Source of the DNA: Lineus longissimus
Lineage: Eukaryota > Nemertea > Pilidiophora > Heteronemertea > Lineidae
NCBI RefSeq assembly: GCF_910592395.1
Contig: NC_088324.1
Coordinates: 10,444,953-10,504,952 of the forward strand
Length of the DNA: 60,000 nucleotides
Direction: 5' to 3'
Below the pieces are notes generated by a model. The model was given only the letters and a program-made list of their open reading frames with translations, did no database searches and was not told the origin of the DNA. This document shows, piece after piece, positions 39,501-49,469 of the stretch (position 1 is its first letter; every line of letters starts with the position of its first letter). Position numbers and translations under genes: made by a program.

Positions 39501-40631
39501 CTGTATAGTTTACTAAAGGTAATACGTCATCTAGAGGTAATATACTTGGCTTCTTGGCAAGGACGTATCAACATAAAATGTACTTTCTAATGAATTATGA
39601 AAACAATTCATTAGAAACAATGTAATCGTGGCGATATCGGAATAATGTTTGACCTTTCACAAAATATATACGTGTAAAAAGAATGGTTGTGCTTTCAAAA
39701 AAATTGTATAATTTGATTTTAGGGTAAAGAACGTAACTAATTACATTCAATTGAATGACACAGTCTAATGAGAGTTCGGCCCATATTCAATAAACATCGC
39801 ATATATAATATTTTAAGAAATGAACGATACAGAACTGATAATATTTCCAAGAAAATAACATTTTCAAATGTTTGTATGATATCTTTTGGATAAATAACCT
39901 ACATTATACCGGAATCTAAAAAATCCCAGAATCTCATTCTCAGCAACCAAAGTTTGTAACCAATTAATTGTCAAGATGTAATAACAACAAGATATAAACA
40001 AGTCAGATATTCATTGATTCAAGAAAATACTATATATGCCTCATAATCAAGTAAAAATATGTAATTCTGTAATAATCCCACAGCCTTGGGAAATAAAATG
40101 TTACTCCATCCAGTTACATTATGAGTAATTGGTGAAACTGGGGAGTACCGGGGGACTATAAACTGATATCGCCCGAATCAAATAACCAAACCAACTATGA
40201 TAAACTTGTAGCACCAAATGACCGGACAACTATTAGATTTTGAGTCCCAGAACGCAGATATACTCAGATTGAAAACCACCAAATCAAATCAACTGGTAAC
40301 AAGCTATGACGTTTTAATAAAGATATTAATTCATATCAGTATTGGTAGGCCCCTTAAATGTAATTGAGAAAAACAATCAACAAGGTAAACATATATCAAT
40401 CTAATGATTTGTTGATATTGTCCAAAGTAAACATAATTTTTGATTGGAATTAATTTGGATTGGGACTACTGATGCAATGCAAAGTGATAACTCTACACAT
40501 CTAGAAATTAAAAAGCGCTTACCTTCGAGGAATTTGTTCCTTGCGATCATTTCGCTAAGCGCGGCTGAGTTGGGTGGTAGGTTCGAAGGGGAGAAGGCCG
40601 AGGGCCCGTGGAGATCCGTGACTGTAGCCAT
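12167..40631 (-). CDS. LIM-homeobox transcription factor Lhx3/Lhx4 (Lim3), six exons
   Basis: This is a complete gene for a nuclear transcription factor of the Lhx3/4 family, which specifies motor neurons and interneurons in bilaterians and pituitary cells in vertebrates. The coding path is 40631-40523, 15079-14905, 14293-14091, 13871-13714, 13146-12972 and 12510-12167: 1164 nt, 387 residues. Every junction has GT-AG ends and compatible phase. Residues 42-92 form LIM1 (Cys42, Cys45, His63, Cys66, Cys69, Cys72, Cys89, Asp92). Residues 101-155 form LIM2 (Cys101, Cys104, His123, Cys126, Cys129, Cys132, Cys152, Asp155). The homeodomain is about 170-229, with Trp217, Phe218, Gln219 (position 50) and Asn220 (position 51). 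The TTITAKQLE start, the [13 protein letters not shown] helix region and the KRLKKDAGR flank are diagnostic of Lhx3/4 rather than Lhx1/5, Lmx or Islet. Length agrees with vertebrate Lhx3/4 (about 390-400). Start: an in-frame TAA lies 9 nt upstream of the ATG. Orthology is firm; the species is not determined. Confidence 0.95.
12511..12971 (-). other. lhx3/4 intron 5
   Basis: This is a 461-bp phase-1 intron. Its donor GTGAGT at 12971 is followed 9 nt later by a second GTGAGT at 12962. The acceptor is TTTTTTCAG. The interior is AT-rich and I see no other feature. Confidence 0.85.
12972..13146 (-). CDS. lhx3/4 exon 5: homeodomain end and Lim3 extension
   Basis: It starts after the acceptor CTACTTAG with GTT TGG TTT, giving Val216-Trp217-Phe218-Gln219-Asn220, the recognition helix from homeodomain position 47. 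It continues through [12 protein letters not shown] and a [14 protein letters not shown] stretch that corresponds to the Lim3-type extension WGQYFRNMKRSRGGS of vertebrate Lhx3. A Ser/Asp/Glu-rich spacer follows (residues about 250-273). The exon ends in phase 1 (CAA A) before GTGAGT; a second in-frame donor at 12962 would add 9 nt (Ser-Glu-Tyr). Confidence 0.93.
13147..13713 (-). other. lhx3/4 intron 4 (inside the homeodomain)
   Basis: A 567-bp phase-0 intron lying between homeodomain positions 46 and 47 (GTG CAG | GTT TGG), an insertion point shared by many homeobox genes. The donor is CAG/GTAAGA and the acceptor CTACTTAG. It contains a perfect 20-bp palindrome at 13247-13266; otherwise nothing notable. 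Confidence 0.88.
13247..13266. repeat. Perfect 20-bp palindrome
   Basis: CATTGCCATGCATGGCAATG reads identically on both strands without a spacer. It sits in intron 4 of lhx3/4. It may be a protein-dimer site or a chance or element-derived palindrome. Confidence 0.8.
13714..13871 (-). CDS. lhx3/4 exon 4: linker and homeodomain N-terminal part
   Basis: The acceptor is TTATTTCAG and the split codon G|AA gives Glu163. A short acidic linker (EFDLDSAN) is followed by [20 protein letters not shown], the Lhx3/4-type N-terminal arm and helix 1, then helix 2 and the start of helix 3, ending at Gln215 (position 46). The exon closes in phase 0 with CAG/GTAAGA. Ala at position 184, where vertebrates have Thr, is the main visible difference in helix 1. 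Confidence 0.95.
14091..14293 (-). CDS. lhx3/4 exon 3: LIM2 domain
   Basis: The acceptor is TTCTTCCAG and the split codon AG|G gives Arg95. Residues 96-162 follow: RFGTKCAGC, then [11 protein letters not shown], a hallmark of Lhx3/4 LIM2, then DEFYLMED and [11 protein letters not shown]. All eight zinc ligands are present (Cys101 to Asp155), so both zinc knuckles should fold and can bind LDB-type cofactors. It ends in phase 1 at GCAAGAG/GTATGT. Confidence 0.95.
14294..14904 (-). other. lhx3/4 intron 2
   Basis: A 611-bp phase-2 intron with donor CAG/GTCAGT and acceptor TTCTTCCAG. The sequence between shows no further recognisable structure; short frames here have no coding character. Confidence 0.85.
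14905..15079 (-). CDS. lhx3/4 exon 2: LIM1 domain
   Basis: It encodes residues 37-94 with LIM1 zinc ligands Cys42, Cys45, His63, Cys66, Cys69, Cys72, Cys89 and Asp92. [19 protein letters not shown] and [15 protein letters not shown] align closely with vertebrate [19 protein letters not shown] and CFSRGESVYCKDDFF. The acceptor is TTTGTAGCAG: splicing at TAG starts the exon at 15079 (Glu-Ala-Ala-Ile), splicing at CAG starts it at 15076 (Glu-Ala-Ile). Both keep the frame. The exon ends in phase 2. Confidence 0.95.
15144..15162 (-). repeat. C19 tract 65 nt upstream of the LIM1 exon
   Basis: Nineteen guanines on the plus strand read as C19 in the lhx3/4 transcript, ending about 65 nt before the exon 2 acceptor. 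Poly-C tracts near acceptors can bind PCBP/hnRNP K proteins that influence exon use; that role is inference. The tract is likely length-polymorphic. Confidence 0.95.
16087..16227. repeat. 24-bp direct repeat pair
   Basis: Copies at 16087-16110 and 16204-16227 share the pattern GTCAGGWTTGCATGG followed by MATCATRAT, with three differences in 24 bases, 117 bp apart. They flank otherwise unique intron sequence. Confidence 0.7.
17993..18066. repeat. 20-bp minisatellite, about 3.7 copies
   Basis: The period is exactly 20 bp. Units begin at 17993, 18013, 18033 and 18053, with consensus CTATTGTCGGATGCACTCAT. Differences between units are scattered substitutions. It lies in lhx3/4 intron 1. Confidence 0.9.
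28371..28427. promoter_or_regulatory. NRF1-like and E-box pair in intron 1
   Basis: GATGCGCGCGCAGG (28371-28384), close to the NRF1 palindrome, is followed by CCACGTGACC (28418-28427), a USF-type E-box, in a GC-richer patch. The pairing resembles the clusters at 8.4, 55.0 and 58.0 kb. No exon was recognised beside it. Confidence 0.3.
32095..32133 (+). promoter_or_regulatory. NRF1 / YY1 promoter-like cluster in intron 1
   Basis: TTGCGCATGTGCGGG (32095-32109) matches the NRF1 site. AAGATGGCGGAC (32122-32133) matches the YY1 element found at transcript starts of many TATA-less genes, in the orientation expected for rightward transcription. It sits in intron 1, opposite to lhx3/4, and could be the promoter of a nested antisense transcript. 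Confidence 0.4.
32125..32208 (+). CDS. Short frame after the YY1-like start (speculative)
   Basis: The ATG inside AAGATGGCGG has A at -3 and G at +4 and opens a 27-residue frame starting MADKCMVSQ and ending at TGA 32206-32208. It has a hydrophobic middle (VVFFFW). It resembles no family I know. It may be the start of a first exon (a GTATCT donor-like site follows ATG at 32140-32142), an upstream ORF, or nothing. Confidence 0.12.
   Translation: MADKCMVSQNVGVVFFFWKIVCLFSKA
32230..32273. repeat. 22-bp tandem duplication
   Basis: Two adjacent copies (32230-32251 and 32252-32273) of a unit beginning CTCCATAAACATCAATACA differ at one base (CGG/TGG end). It looks recent and lies about 20 bp after the short frame at 32125-32208. 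Confidence 0.9.
36476..36618 (+). other. Exon-like unit copy 1
   Basis: After a polypyrimidine stretch and TTTTTTCAG, the sequence GATGCACC opens a frame (reading N|GA TGC ACC) that stays open to TAA at 36616-36618, about 47 codons: ...GCTRSGN, later [18 protein letters not shown]. It is the most diverged of three tandem copies. Alternatives are a repeat without coding function or exons of a non-coding RNA. Confidence 0.3.
36874..37090. repeat. ~50-63-bp minisatellite, four degenerate copies
   Basis: Units begin near 36874, 36937, 36990 and 37040, each starting TCCATGCATGATTTGGGTGT or a variant, then ATGCCTAA and an A/T-rich tail ending TTATTTTTG. The array lies in the intron-like part between exon-like units 1 and 2. 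Confidence 0.85.
37128..37261 (+). other. Exon-like unit copy 2
   Basis: TTATTTGCAG precedes GATGCACTC. In the same phase as copy 1 the frame reads [17 protein letters not shown]... to TAA at 37259-37261, about 44 codons, including YSFSFGM near the end, which parallels YSFGLRL of copy 1 and YSFSLCV of copy 3. No protein family is recognised. Confidence 0.35.
37551..37702. repeat. Same minisatellite, three copies
   Basis: Units begin at 37551, about 37598 and 37651, again with TCCATGCATGATTTGGGTGT variants followed by ATGCCTA. The array occupies the position between exon-like units 2 and 3 that the four-copy array holds between units 1 and 2, showing that it was duplicated together with the larger unit. 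Confidence 0.85.
37736..37890 (+). other. Exon-like unit copy 3
   Basis: CATTTGCAG precedes GATGTATAG. In the shared phase the frame reads [18 protein letters not shown]... to TAG at 37888-37890, about 51 codons. [13 protein letters not shown] aligns with [13 protein letters not shown] of copy 2. No fourth copy follows. The homologous reading frames support, but do not prove, coding. Confidence 0.35.
39584..39617. repeat. Perfect 13-bp inverted repeat, 8-nt loop
   Basis: TTTCTAATGAATT (39584-39596) and AATTCATTAGAAA (39605-39617) are exact reverse complements around an 8-nt spacer, about 0.9 kb downstream of exon 1 within intron 1. The stem is too short for a microRNA precursor. Confidence 0.85.
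40523..40631 (-). CDS. lhx3/4 exon 1: N-terminal coding exon
   Basis: ATG at 40631-40629 has G at -3 and G at +4, and an in-frame TAA sits 9 nt upstream (TAA ATC GTT ATG), so the frame cannot extend further 5'. It encodes 36 residues ([13 protein letters not shown]... to NKFLE) and stops in phase 1 at GAAG/GTAAGC, a strong donor that joins G|CA of exon 2. Its [12 protein letters not shown] end is comparable to the LLLALLARRADLRR segment that precedes LIM1 in vertebrate LHX3a. No other gene could use this phase and motif better; transcripts would settle it. Confidence 0.85.
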
Positions 40632-40970
40632 AACGATTTATTCAGTATGCCAAGTGCCGGGAATGTGCTCCCGCTATAGTAAAACTGACAGGTCCTTCTG
40701 AGCAGAGCTCACGTCAAATCTTAATGCCGTGTCAATTGCGAGCCGGCCAACCATTCCTCAAAGCGAGCCGTTTAAGAATCACGTGACGTGCGCCTCATTA
40801 CATATTCATGAGCACGCCTACCGACCAGCTGGTAGATGCGAGCGGCAGCGTGTGCCGCCCGCGTCAACGTCAAGTGGTGGTGAGCACAGGTGCCGAGCGC
40901 GGAGGACAAACTTCCCCACAACTGTTCGCGTTTGCACGAAGGGCCCGTGAAGCGTTTGTGGGGAAAATAA
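40632..40970 (-). promoter_or_regulatory. Proximal promoter / 5' UTR region of lhx3/4
   Basis: This stretch just upstream of exon 1 is visibly richer in CpG than its surroundings. It holds TCACGTGACGTG (near 40779-40790), an E-box overlapping a CRE-like core. A TATAG-like element (reverse of CTATAG near 40674) lies about 45 bases before the ATG, too close to leave a normal 5' UTR, so a TATA-less start further upstream is likelier. The transcription start is not visible. Confidence 0.45.
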
Positions 40971-42253
40971 AATAAGACAAGGAACCTATCGCCTCAAACT
41001 CCAGGCATTCTTCCAATGTTTGCTCGGCAAACAAGGAAGTAGTGCGCCTAATAAGATTGTCTCTTCAGCACACAGAACGTGCCAATGTAAACAAAACGAA
41101 GTTAAAATCTTCTGGGGGACAACTGTCGCAATTTCTCCCGGCTATTATGAAGAAAGTTTATGCCCCCTTAGGGAGGAAGACCGAGGAGTCTGCTAGGGTA
41201 CTGCGGGGCGATACCAGGATAGAAAATGTTTTGACGGTTTATTAAACATGACGCTGCTAGATTTCATTCAATCTCATTCCTAATAGATCTATCAACCGAG
41301 TGTCAATTTTGCCATCAGTAACATCATTCGGCCAGAAAATGTAATTTCCCCCAGCTCTGCTGATGAGCATAAAATAATAAAACTCGCCACACAATACCGG
41401 GGTGACTCTCCAAATTAAATTTACAAGCAATGCAATTGCGAGTAATCATCTAGACCGGGGCAAACAAACGTTTTCAAATTAAAAACTTTTATTATTAATT
41501 AGAATGTGGTGTATAAATGATTGTAAGAATCCGGAGTTGGTCATTTGTGTGTGCCGTACGAGTTAGCATGGTTAGTGGGGTACAGGATTTTGGCTAAAGG
41601 CATTTAGCTTGTATGTAGACTATAGTTTCTTCTATTGCGTATTCTGCAATGCATCTTATTCATAGCCAGACTAATCAAGCTGATGACTCCATTTCCACTA
41701 GGATACAACATTAGATTAAAATCATTATCAGGATTTTCTGCAAAGAGGATTTGGCGGGGCTTCCAATCAGCTGATAGTCTGAGCCTTTCTCTGCACTTTC
41801 TCCAGTTGTCACAGTGGTATACGAGGATACAGTAGGACTACGGTTAAGGACTGGGCCTATCCTGGCGTCTGGACGCCACGTGGTCGGACGATATTTCATA
41901 GATATAGTTTGAATTCCGTCACGGAGTAAACAGGGATACTGGTGCACATAATTATTGTAATTTGGATTCTGTGTAGTGGTAATATAACTTGATCAAATAT
42001 TGCAGTGACATGTCGACAAACCGTGATCCAAAAGGAAAGTGTGGTGTGAAATTCCCCGAATTTGGTACTTTTTCTCTTCGTGATGGAGGATTGGGAACTG
42101 ATATAATAAACCCCTGATAATAAAGGACCTGATAGTGAGCAAGTATAAATTGAAATTAGATTCACCGTGGATTACGATGTAAGAACAAAATAATATCTTA
42201 TCTGCCGCGGATATAGAAACTAGTGAAGTGTTCCCTACAATGTATGAAGGATG

Positions 42254-42291
42254 AAGTATTTTTTATTTGTCTTCTAATATAAAAAATACTT
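42254..42291. repeat. Perfect 13-bp inverted repeat, 12-nt loop
   Basis: AAGTATTTTTTAT (42254-42266) pairs exactly with ATAAAAAATACTT (42279-42291), about 1.6 kb upstream of lhx3/4 exon 1. An AT-rich hairpin; possibly the footprint of a small inverted-repeat element. Confidence 0.8.
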
Positions 42292-45200
42292 GAAAACAAG
42301 AGAGTGAAAAGCAATTTTTTATTTGTTTAAAAAAAATAAATATGGTGGTTGACTAGCGTTTTGTCGGGTTCTGTTAATTGCTACCGGGCTATTAAAAATG
42401 CCAAGATTAGTATCTTGTTTAGCTTCCTTTTATATCAAAATGAAGATGTCTGTATATCACAATCAAACGATGGGAAAAAATCAGTTTCGGCTTCACTGAT
42501 AGCAGAACGGCTCGGCTCGGAGTTGCTAGTTATAAACCGTAAGCAAAAGAAGTGATTTTCATTAAAGATCTCAAAAAGAATCAAAAGAAAACTAAGAAAC
42601 TAACCGAATAAAAACCGCATAAAACTTTTCGTGGTGTCAAAGCATTTTCAAATATCCACTTTTAGGCCTGGCGTGTTATGCAATATACGTCCTTCGAAAT
42701 TACGACCTTGTCATCACGGATATCTGTGCATGTTCTATCAACAATCCAGGTACCCAGAGTTTGACGGGTCACGTTGCTTATCGCAAATTTCTAACCGTCA
42801 CGAAACTTTACCTGATTAGGAAATGCTTTGATGTTGAAATTCACGAACATGCCCAATAAATGCACCGGTAAGAAAGTTTGTCATTTCAGACAAGTGTCTT
42901 AAATAATGATCACACGACTCCAGTGTAAAATATTAACAGGATTTCACAGAGTTTCTTGATTTTATATGATAACGCTGCCTTTAACCTTCCTTCGTGTCGT
43001 ATCCATCAGTTTTGAGCTCTAAGACTTGCATAGAAATCACCTCTCTAGTAAAACTATAATCCAACATTTATTCTCTTGGCATAGCCAAACACAGTCAACA
43101 TGACGCGCTTCTAATCTTTTTATTTCAATTCCATAATCGAAAAAAAGCATTTCCTGAATCCTTTTCCTATCTTATTAGACGACATCAATAAGTTTTCTAG
43201 CTGATGAGTATACTATAGATACATGTACATCTTAATTAAAAGAAAACTACATGCACTCTAAGGATATGAAAGAATATCCCCTTAATTGAAATTTGATGTA
43301 TAATATGATGGCCATTTCGACCGTTGATGTTGTCTTATTTACGCTTCTACATGTAAGTAGTCTACATAATCAAAATTAGCGCCGTATGCAGAGATAATCT
43401 CCGCTCAATTAGCCTTACATTTTTTGATCGAAGATCCTACCGAAAAGATGGGTCTTCGAGAAGGGCCTCGAAAGAAGCAAGGTCAGTACAAGATGTCAGT
43501 TTCTCAGTAGCTACCTGTAATGTCCCTTTCAGCAATTTCTGCAGTACAGTCACTTTAATTTCTGAGTCAAGTCGCTAAAACAACAGAATGCGCCATTGAT
43601 ATAGAGCTAGTCACCAGAACCTAATCCGATTTTCAAATTACACTCCTTGGCGGTTTCTAATGTCTACATTTGCATGGAATTCATCTCGTACGAGAGACGG
43701 TTGAAGTGGGAAATCATTGATTGTGGGGTCATGTTGCAAAGGACACCACTGGTTAAGAGAGTATCACAGCCCGTAGTGATTCTGTATTGTACACGTTCCG
43801 TTCTACATGAACTCTTAAGTATGTCGTGCAAATTAAATTGTAAAAATTAGGAAAACGTGCCTTTCAAAATCTGAAATGTCTGATACATGCAGTACTTTTC
43901 ACAAAAGGTGTTGCATCAGCAACGTATACAAGCGAGGTGTTCATTTCCATGAACCAGCCTTTTTGTGCAGATTATTTCATTTGGCAAAACGTGGAAAGGG
44001 CGGCCGGGCGTTTTTGGCCTAACTGATCTCAAATGCTCCACCATATTGATATTTGGCATTAAAACTCCAGCTACTCAGCGAAACTTTGATGGCGAATGGT
44101 GAGATAACCACAAATGAATTGAGGAAAAATTCATTCAAATCGGTTTCATATATATATTTTAAGATGCAGCTATGCTACTTTATCTCTTTTTAACAAATAG
44201 AAGTTTTCGAATTTCCACTTAGACGCCAACAGGTTCTCGCCGAAGCGGTAACTTTAGCGTCAATTAGTGAAATTATTCCCCCGGGGATGAGCGTCTCATC
44301 TTGGCGATCCCGGCACCTTCCTATATCTCTCCCTAATCCCTGCTCAATCAGATGCAGGGAGAACCATGATCACCCAGGTTCTACCGTCTTGCTACAGGCT
44401 GTACGGAAATAGTGGAAATGTTTGACGCTTCCCTATTTGTGTTCATCACAGGTTTCAATATAATTATCCGTAAATCTAGAGTTCGATTTTTCCGGACGTC
44501 AACCTGTAAATGTACAATACAGTCGCCTACCAAACCCTGATTAATGAAAACTGGTTACTGGACAATGTAGTAATAGGGCTGGTGAACTATCATTTTTACT
44601 CTATCGCCTGGAGATCTGAATATACTGCCAGAAAGCCATAGCCTGATATTTTCCGCACAGCCTGTATAATAGCATACCACGCCATGATGTATTCACTACA
44701 TTTGGCTCATTTTTTATTGGTCTCTCTTCAATCAAATATGTATAGGTACCCAGGGAAATCAACGGATTGCTCCTGATAGGGTTAGCGCGAGCGCCAGTGT
44801 ACACACAAATTAAGTTAATCAATTTTATACAGAAGCGCTAGCAGCAATTGGGCGGTCTTTATTGGAGCGTACGGTGCCGGGGTGTTGACTCTTGTGCGGT
44901 TACGACACCTGCTCTCCGAGGTAAAGATATCATTAAGTAGATTATGGGGCATCCTGATCCTTTTAGGGAAAGTCCGGACATTTGCCCATTTTTCTTAACG
45001 GTGTAGCTATGAGTCACTTAAGTTGGGCTGCTTTGCTGATTATGTTGAATTTTTTTATTTCAGTTCTAATGTTAGGTAGGCCTAATAGACAATACGCGTA
45101 CTGCTATCGTATTTAAAACAATTTCTCGCTTGCATGTACCCGCTTTATTTTATCAATGTCTAAAACTTAAGAAACAAGCAATTTGAAAAAAATCTTATAT

Positions 45201-47606
45201 TACACTCAGTAGATCAAAATATCACAATAGACAAAATGACTTGAAGGTTGACTTCATCTTTGAGAAGAACCTATCAATTAAAGTCTTAATCTTCTTCTTG
45301 TTAGCGTTAGCTGGGCCTTTAAGTAAAATAATCTGTGACTGACGTCCCATAATTAATTTTAGATTTTAAATTCCATTTGCTTTTAACAGTACGTGTACAT
45401 GTATGTACGTGCAAATTTCATTCCAACACAATCACATGTAACGCCCAGTTCTAAATTCAATCTCTTTTTCACAGAATTCATTAGCTACGCCTGTTGAAAT
45501 CATAGTTGAATATAAACTGTCAAATGGATGAATAAAATGTGAACCGAAAATGACCTAATTATCACATAGTCTTCATTACTAAAATGAAAATTATGGCAGT
45601 AGTTTAAATTTAAGGGAATTTTTCACGCCAAGTTTCTCTTAGAATTGCCACAGTGATGCGGGTCCATTGCACTCGTACAATGCGGGTCAAACAGCTTCAC
45701 GCGCAGCGTAACAATTGAAAAGTTAAAATTTATTATCCTGAGTTTTGATAAAATAACTTAACAAATAAAGCATTAAAATTGCTTGAATGGCACGGATTAT
45801 CAATGTCAACATGGGGACAGGTCTCTATCTCATAAACCATTCAAATACACCGTCACAAAACCTGCCTAATCCTCAGTTATTGTGAATAAAATAAACTTTT
45901 GAAAATTGTCAAAACGAGACAGGTGTGGGGTCTATTCAATAACATTCGATAAACGATACCCTCGAAACTAATTTGCATATATTACTTGTTCCGGAGTTTT
46001 TCCAATCTTCTAAAAGGGAACAGAACAGAACTCAAATTGGATCAACAATGGCCGACTATCTCCGATCCGGTGTTTTGTATTCATATGATGCGCCGACCAT
46101 ACGCGAGGTGGGGCTGACCTCTGACCCAAGCGCTTAGAAAAATCGAATAAAACGGAGATGGTTTTCCTTAAACAGGTATGGGGATCTAAGCTTTGTATTC
46201 ATGACAGGCATGGACCTATAATTTCCCGCCACGCGCCAGAATAAAGTCAATTTGTTTCTTAACCAAACTCAGTTTAAAATAATGATAGGGTGTTGAGAAG
46301 TTCAGACGGCCTAATTCAAATAAATCAAATCGGGTACAATAGCGGTTAAATTTATTACCTCCTCTCACCAGGTCTATACCCTGGGCTGAAAAACTGCGCG
46401 ATTCAGTTATTTATTATGGTCGGATGAAAAATATGCTGCGCATAAAAAATTGCCAAAACTACACAGAAACGATCTCGGATAGTTGGAGATAAAATATGGA
46501 TCGGTATCTGATAACACAGACGACAGATCGGCGATGGGTTAAGCGCGTGACATTAACAGGTTTTAGCCGTATGCTGAATAGGCGTGTTGTATCTATTCCA
46601 GAATTATTTCTGAATGAGATAGCGAAACAGTGTCATCCGTTTCTAGACACAAAGGGTGGAGATAATAAACGATAAATCAAAGATGCCCTTCGAGGGACAA
46701 CAAAATTATGCGCCATTATAACGAAATTGGACCTGATGAAAGTCCTGGGCCGCTTGGTTAATTTTCAGTATCAAAAACCATTGCCTTTTCGAGAGTTTAG
46801 GTAATTTGATCCGTCAACTGTTACACGACCTGGCATCTGTTGACAAGAGAGGCTCATCCCAATCTAAAGTGATCTTATTCACGGCGTAAGATATTCGCAG
46901 TGTTTAAAAAGTCACTACTTGAGACTAACTCAACTTGGCGTTATCTCCGTAGTCGCCAAGTTAGAGATAAAGCCATGTAAGATACTGTTTTGGAACAACC
47001 TGTCAACGATTATGCTCATGTCATCATATTTCCCTTCCTTGGGATATTAGGCCCAAACGTGGTTACTAATGTAAAAGGTCTTGTTACAAGATGTCAAGCA
47101 GTTCTTTCGTGCTCTTAATGCATTTCCTAAATGGGAATAGACTTGCAGTTTTTAAATTTTCAGAACCAGGTAGTTCAATACACCATGACCTGACCCTCGT
47201 ACTGGCTCATTTTTCCGCCATCAACCCATTTTTCAATCTACGAAATAAAGAAATAGATACATGTAGATATTTAACAAATGCACTAAAAAGATCATCGTTG
47301 TCATGAGAGCTGCGCTTCTTAACAACCTTTGGCAAGGCCGATTTGTCATATTCGCCACTGTGATGTCTGTCCGAAGTCAAATTAAAACACAGGGAACTCC
47401 GATCAACGATTATTTTCGCGGCACTGACATAAGGGCAGATTAAACTTAAAATCGCTCTTCATTTTCATAATATTTCATTATTCAGAATATAAATCAGATT
47501 TTTCCCTTTATCTTCCTACGCATATGAGTTCCCAACAGACAGATTCTTTGCAGAAGTTGTTCTGCAAAAAATCCTCAAAGGAAACAAGGCGCAGGAAAGC
47601 GTTTGA

Positions 47607-47633
47607 AATTGCCTAACAACTTGTTAGGCAATT
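47607..47633. repeat. Perfect 13-bp inverted repeat, 1-nt spacer
   Basis: AATTGCCTAACAA, a single C, then TTGTTAGGCAATT. The arms are exact reverse complements. The length and lack of a loop suggest cruciform potential or a symmetric protein site. Confidence 0.9.
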
Positions 47634-49469
47634 ATCGCCTAGTGTCATTAAGCGTAAAATTAGTTAAAATTAAGGTTATGCTACTTTGGTTCTAAACCAT
47701 TATCCGCAGTTTTTGTGAGGAGATTCGCTCCGAAATAGGTTGAAGACAATAATTGACTGTAATTTTCCTTTCTGTCTGTTGCGTCATTTTGAGAAATTTT
47801 AAAGTCGAAAGCTGCGTTATAAGACTTGCATGAGTTCTGCCACCTCTTTGCTGAACAAAACATCGCATTTCTTCTTAACTAATTGAAAATGCCAGTAAGA
47901 AGATGGTAAAATGGCTATTTCTTTTCCATTCTGAAAGAATGGGCAAACAAGGCTAATAAAAATGCACAGCGACAGCCAAGTCCAATGCTGGCACAGGCAT
48001 ACTGACCATGTCACCGTTCATGATATTCACACCAGACCACTGATTAGATACTAAAGGCCATTTATCTCAATCTAACTGACCTTCATTTTCTAAACCCTTT
48101 CACTCTTCCCCTTAATTTACTCTGGTAACCCATAAACTTTATGAAGTTCCGAAGGTCATTGCTTTCTCGAAAGCAGTTGTCCTTAGTAATTTCATTTTGT
48201 TATTTTAGGCACTTCTAAAGAAGACAGGGTCTTTCCCCGGCGGTAATTGCGACTCCTCACTTTATCAGTGGCCTTGAGGTTTTAGCAACAGATGCCCAGC
48301 GCGGAGAATCTATCAATTGTGGCATTTAGAATGAAGTGGGCGAAGTGTCGGCTCATGGCCACGTGGGTTTTTCCTTGACCGATGGTTGACTCTATGAAGT
48401 AAATTATTATAGATGGTAATATAGGCTATTTTCATTTTCACATTTTTTTGGTAAGACAATAGCAGATTACCGCATCACCATGGACCTTTAATTTATTTTA
48501 GGTTATCAGATGCTTATTACCAATTATTATAGTATTGTTAACCAACTGTAAAAATAATACATGTACGGGAATATTTTCTTTAAACAACTAGTTATTCTAG
48601 TAGATCGAAAATATATTTTGTAGCATATTTTTGTACAAGACAAATCGTCGTCTTAATAAGAACAACATTTTACACTCTTTTAAACCTTTTTTGGGCGGTT
48701 TGATAAAGCCTCGCTTTACTTTACAGTGCGTTTGATACATTCTCCATGCAATCAGCTGCAGTAGTCCACATGCTTCTCCAATACAAAATCCATCTGAATT
48801 GGTCTTAACTGCTGGCGCAATCATATTAATGCTCCCCAAGGATCTTCCGCCATGATTTGATTTGGCGGGAGATCAAGACCATTTATCCACTGGTCGGATT
48901 CACCGTATTATGATAGATAAAGTGATAAAGTACTCTCCAGACGATTCTAGCAGTTAACCCATGAAATCGCGCACTATCATTGAAGCTTTGATTCAAAATA
49001 TGTTAGAATATGAGTTTCATATTATTCTGGGAAATATCAGGGGAGTCTATATTATAAAGCATCTTACAGATGACAAAACCCACTGCACTACAGTAGCATT
49101 AACTACGCCAGTCTTTCCAATTATCTATCATAATTTCAATCTGATGTGGCAGTAATTTCACAATGATTTGTTGTCGCCAGGATGGAGTTGTCAGGAAAAG
49201 TATATCCACAGATTTTTCTTGTAGAATTAGGCAATGTGAAATTCTCTTTATTTTTGTTGGGATACGATATCAGAATTGTTTACGTTTGAACCTAAAAGCA
49301 AGATCCAAAGCGTCGTGGGTTGCAAATTCTCGTACAATCATTTGCTTCTCATAATTAAACGACGTTTGGCAGTAAAATTTCGTTCACCAAATGAATGTTG
49401 TTGGTTGACCTGACATGTAGATGTTCATACAGCCACGACTGTATGACTGTAACCTAAATTGTTTTTGAA

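Larger units (their letters stand above)
15080..40522 (-). other. lhx3/4 intron 1 (25.4 kb)
   Basis: This phase-1 intron separates the small N-terminal exon from the LIM exons; donor GAAG/GTAAGC at 40522 and acceptor TTTGTAG at 15080. Large first introns are usual in Lhx3/4 genes and often hold enhancers and an alternative first exon. Named contents are a C19 tract, two direct-repeat pairs, a 20-bp minisatellite, promoter-like clusters at 28.4 and 32.1 kb, a triplicated exon-like unit at 36.5-37.9 kb and a hairpin at 39.6 kb. The remaining blocks, for example 18.1-28.3 kb and 32.3-36.4 kb, show nothing I can name. No second first exon with a good phase-1 donor was found. Confidence 0.85.

Noticed and set aside
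39584-39617. microRNA precursor
   Set aside because: The 13-bp stem and 8-nt loop are much too short for a Drosha/Dicer substrate.
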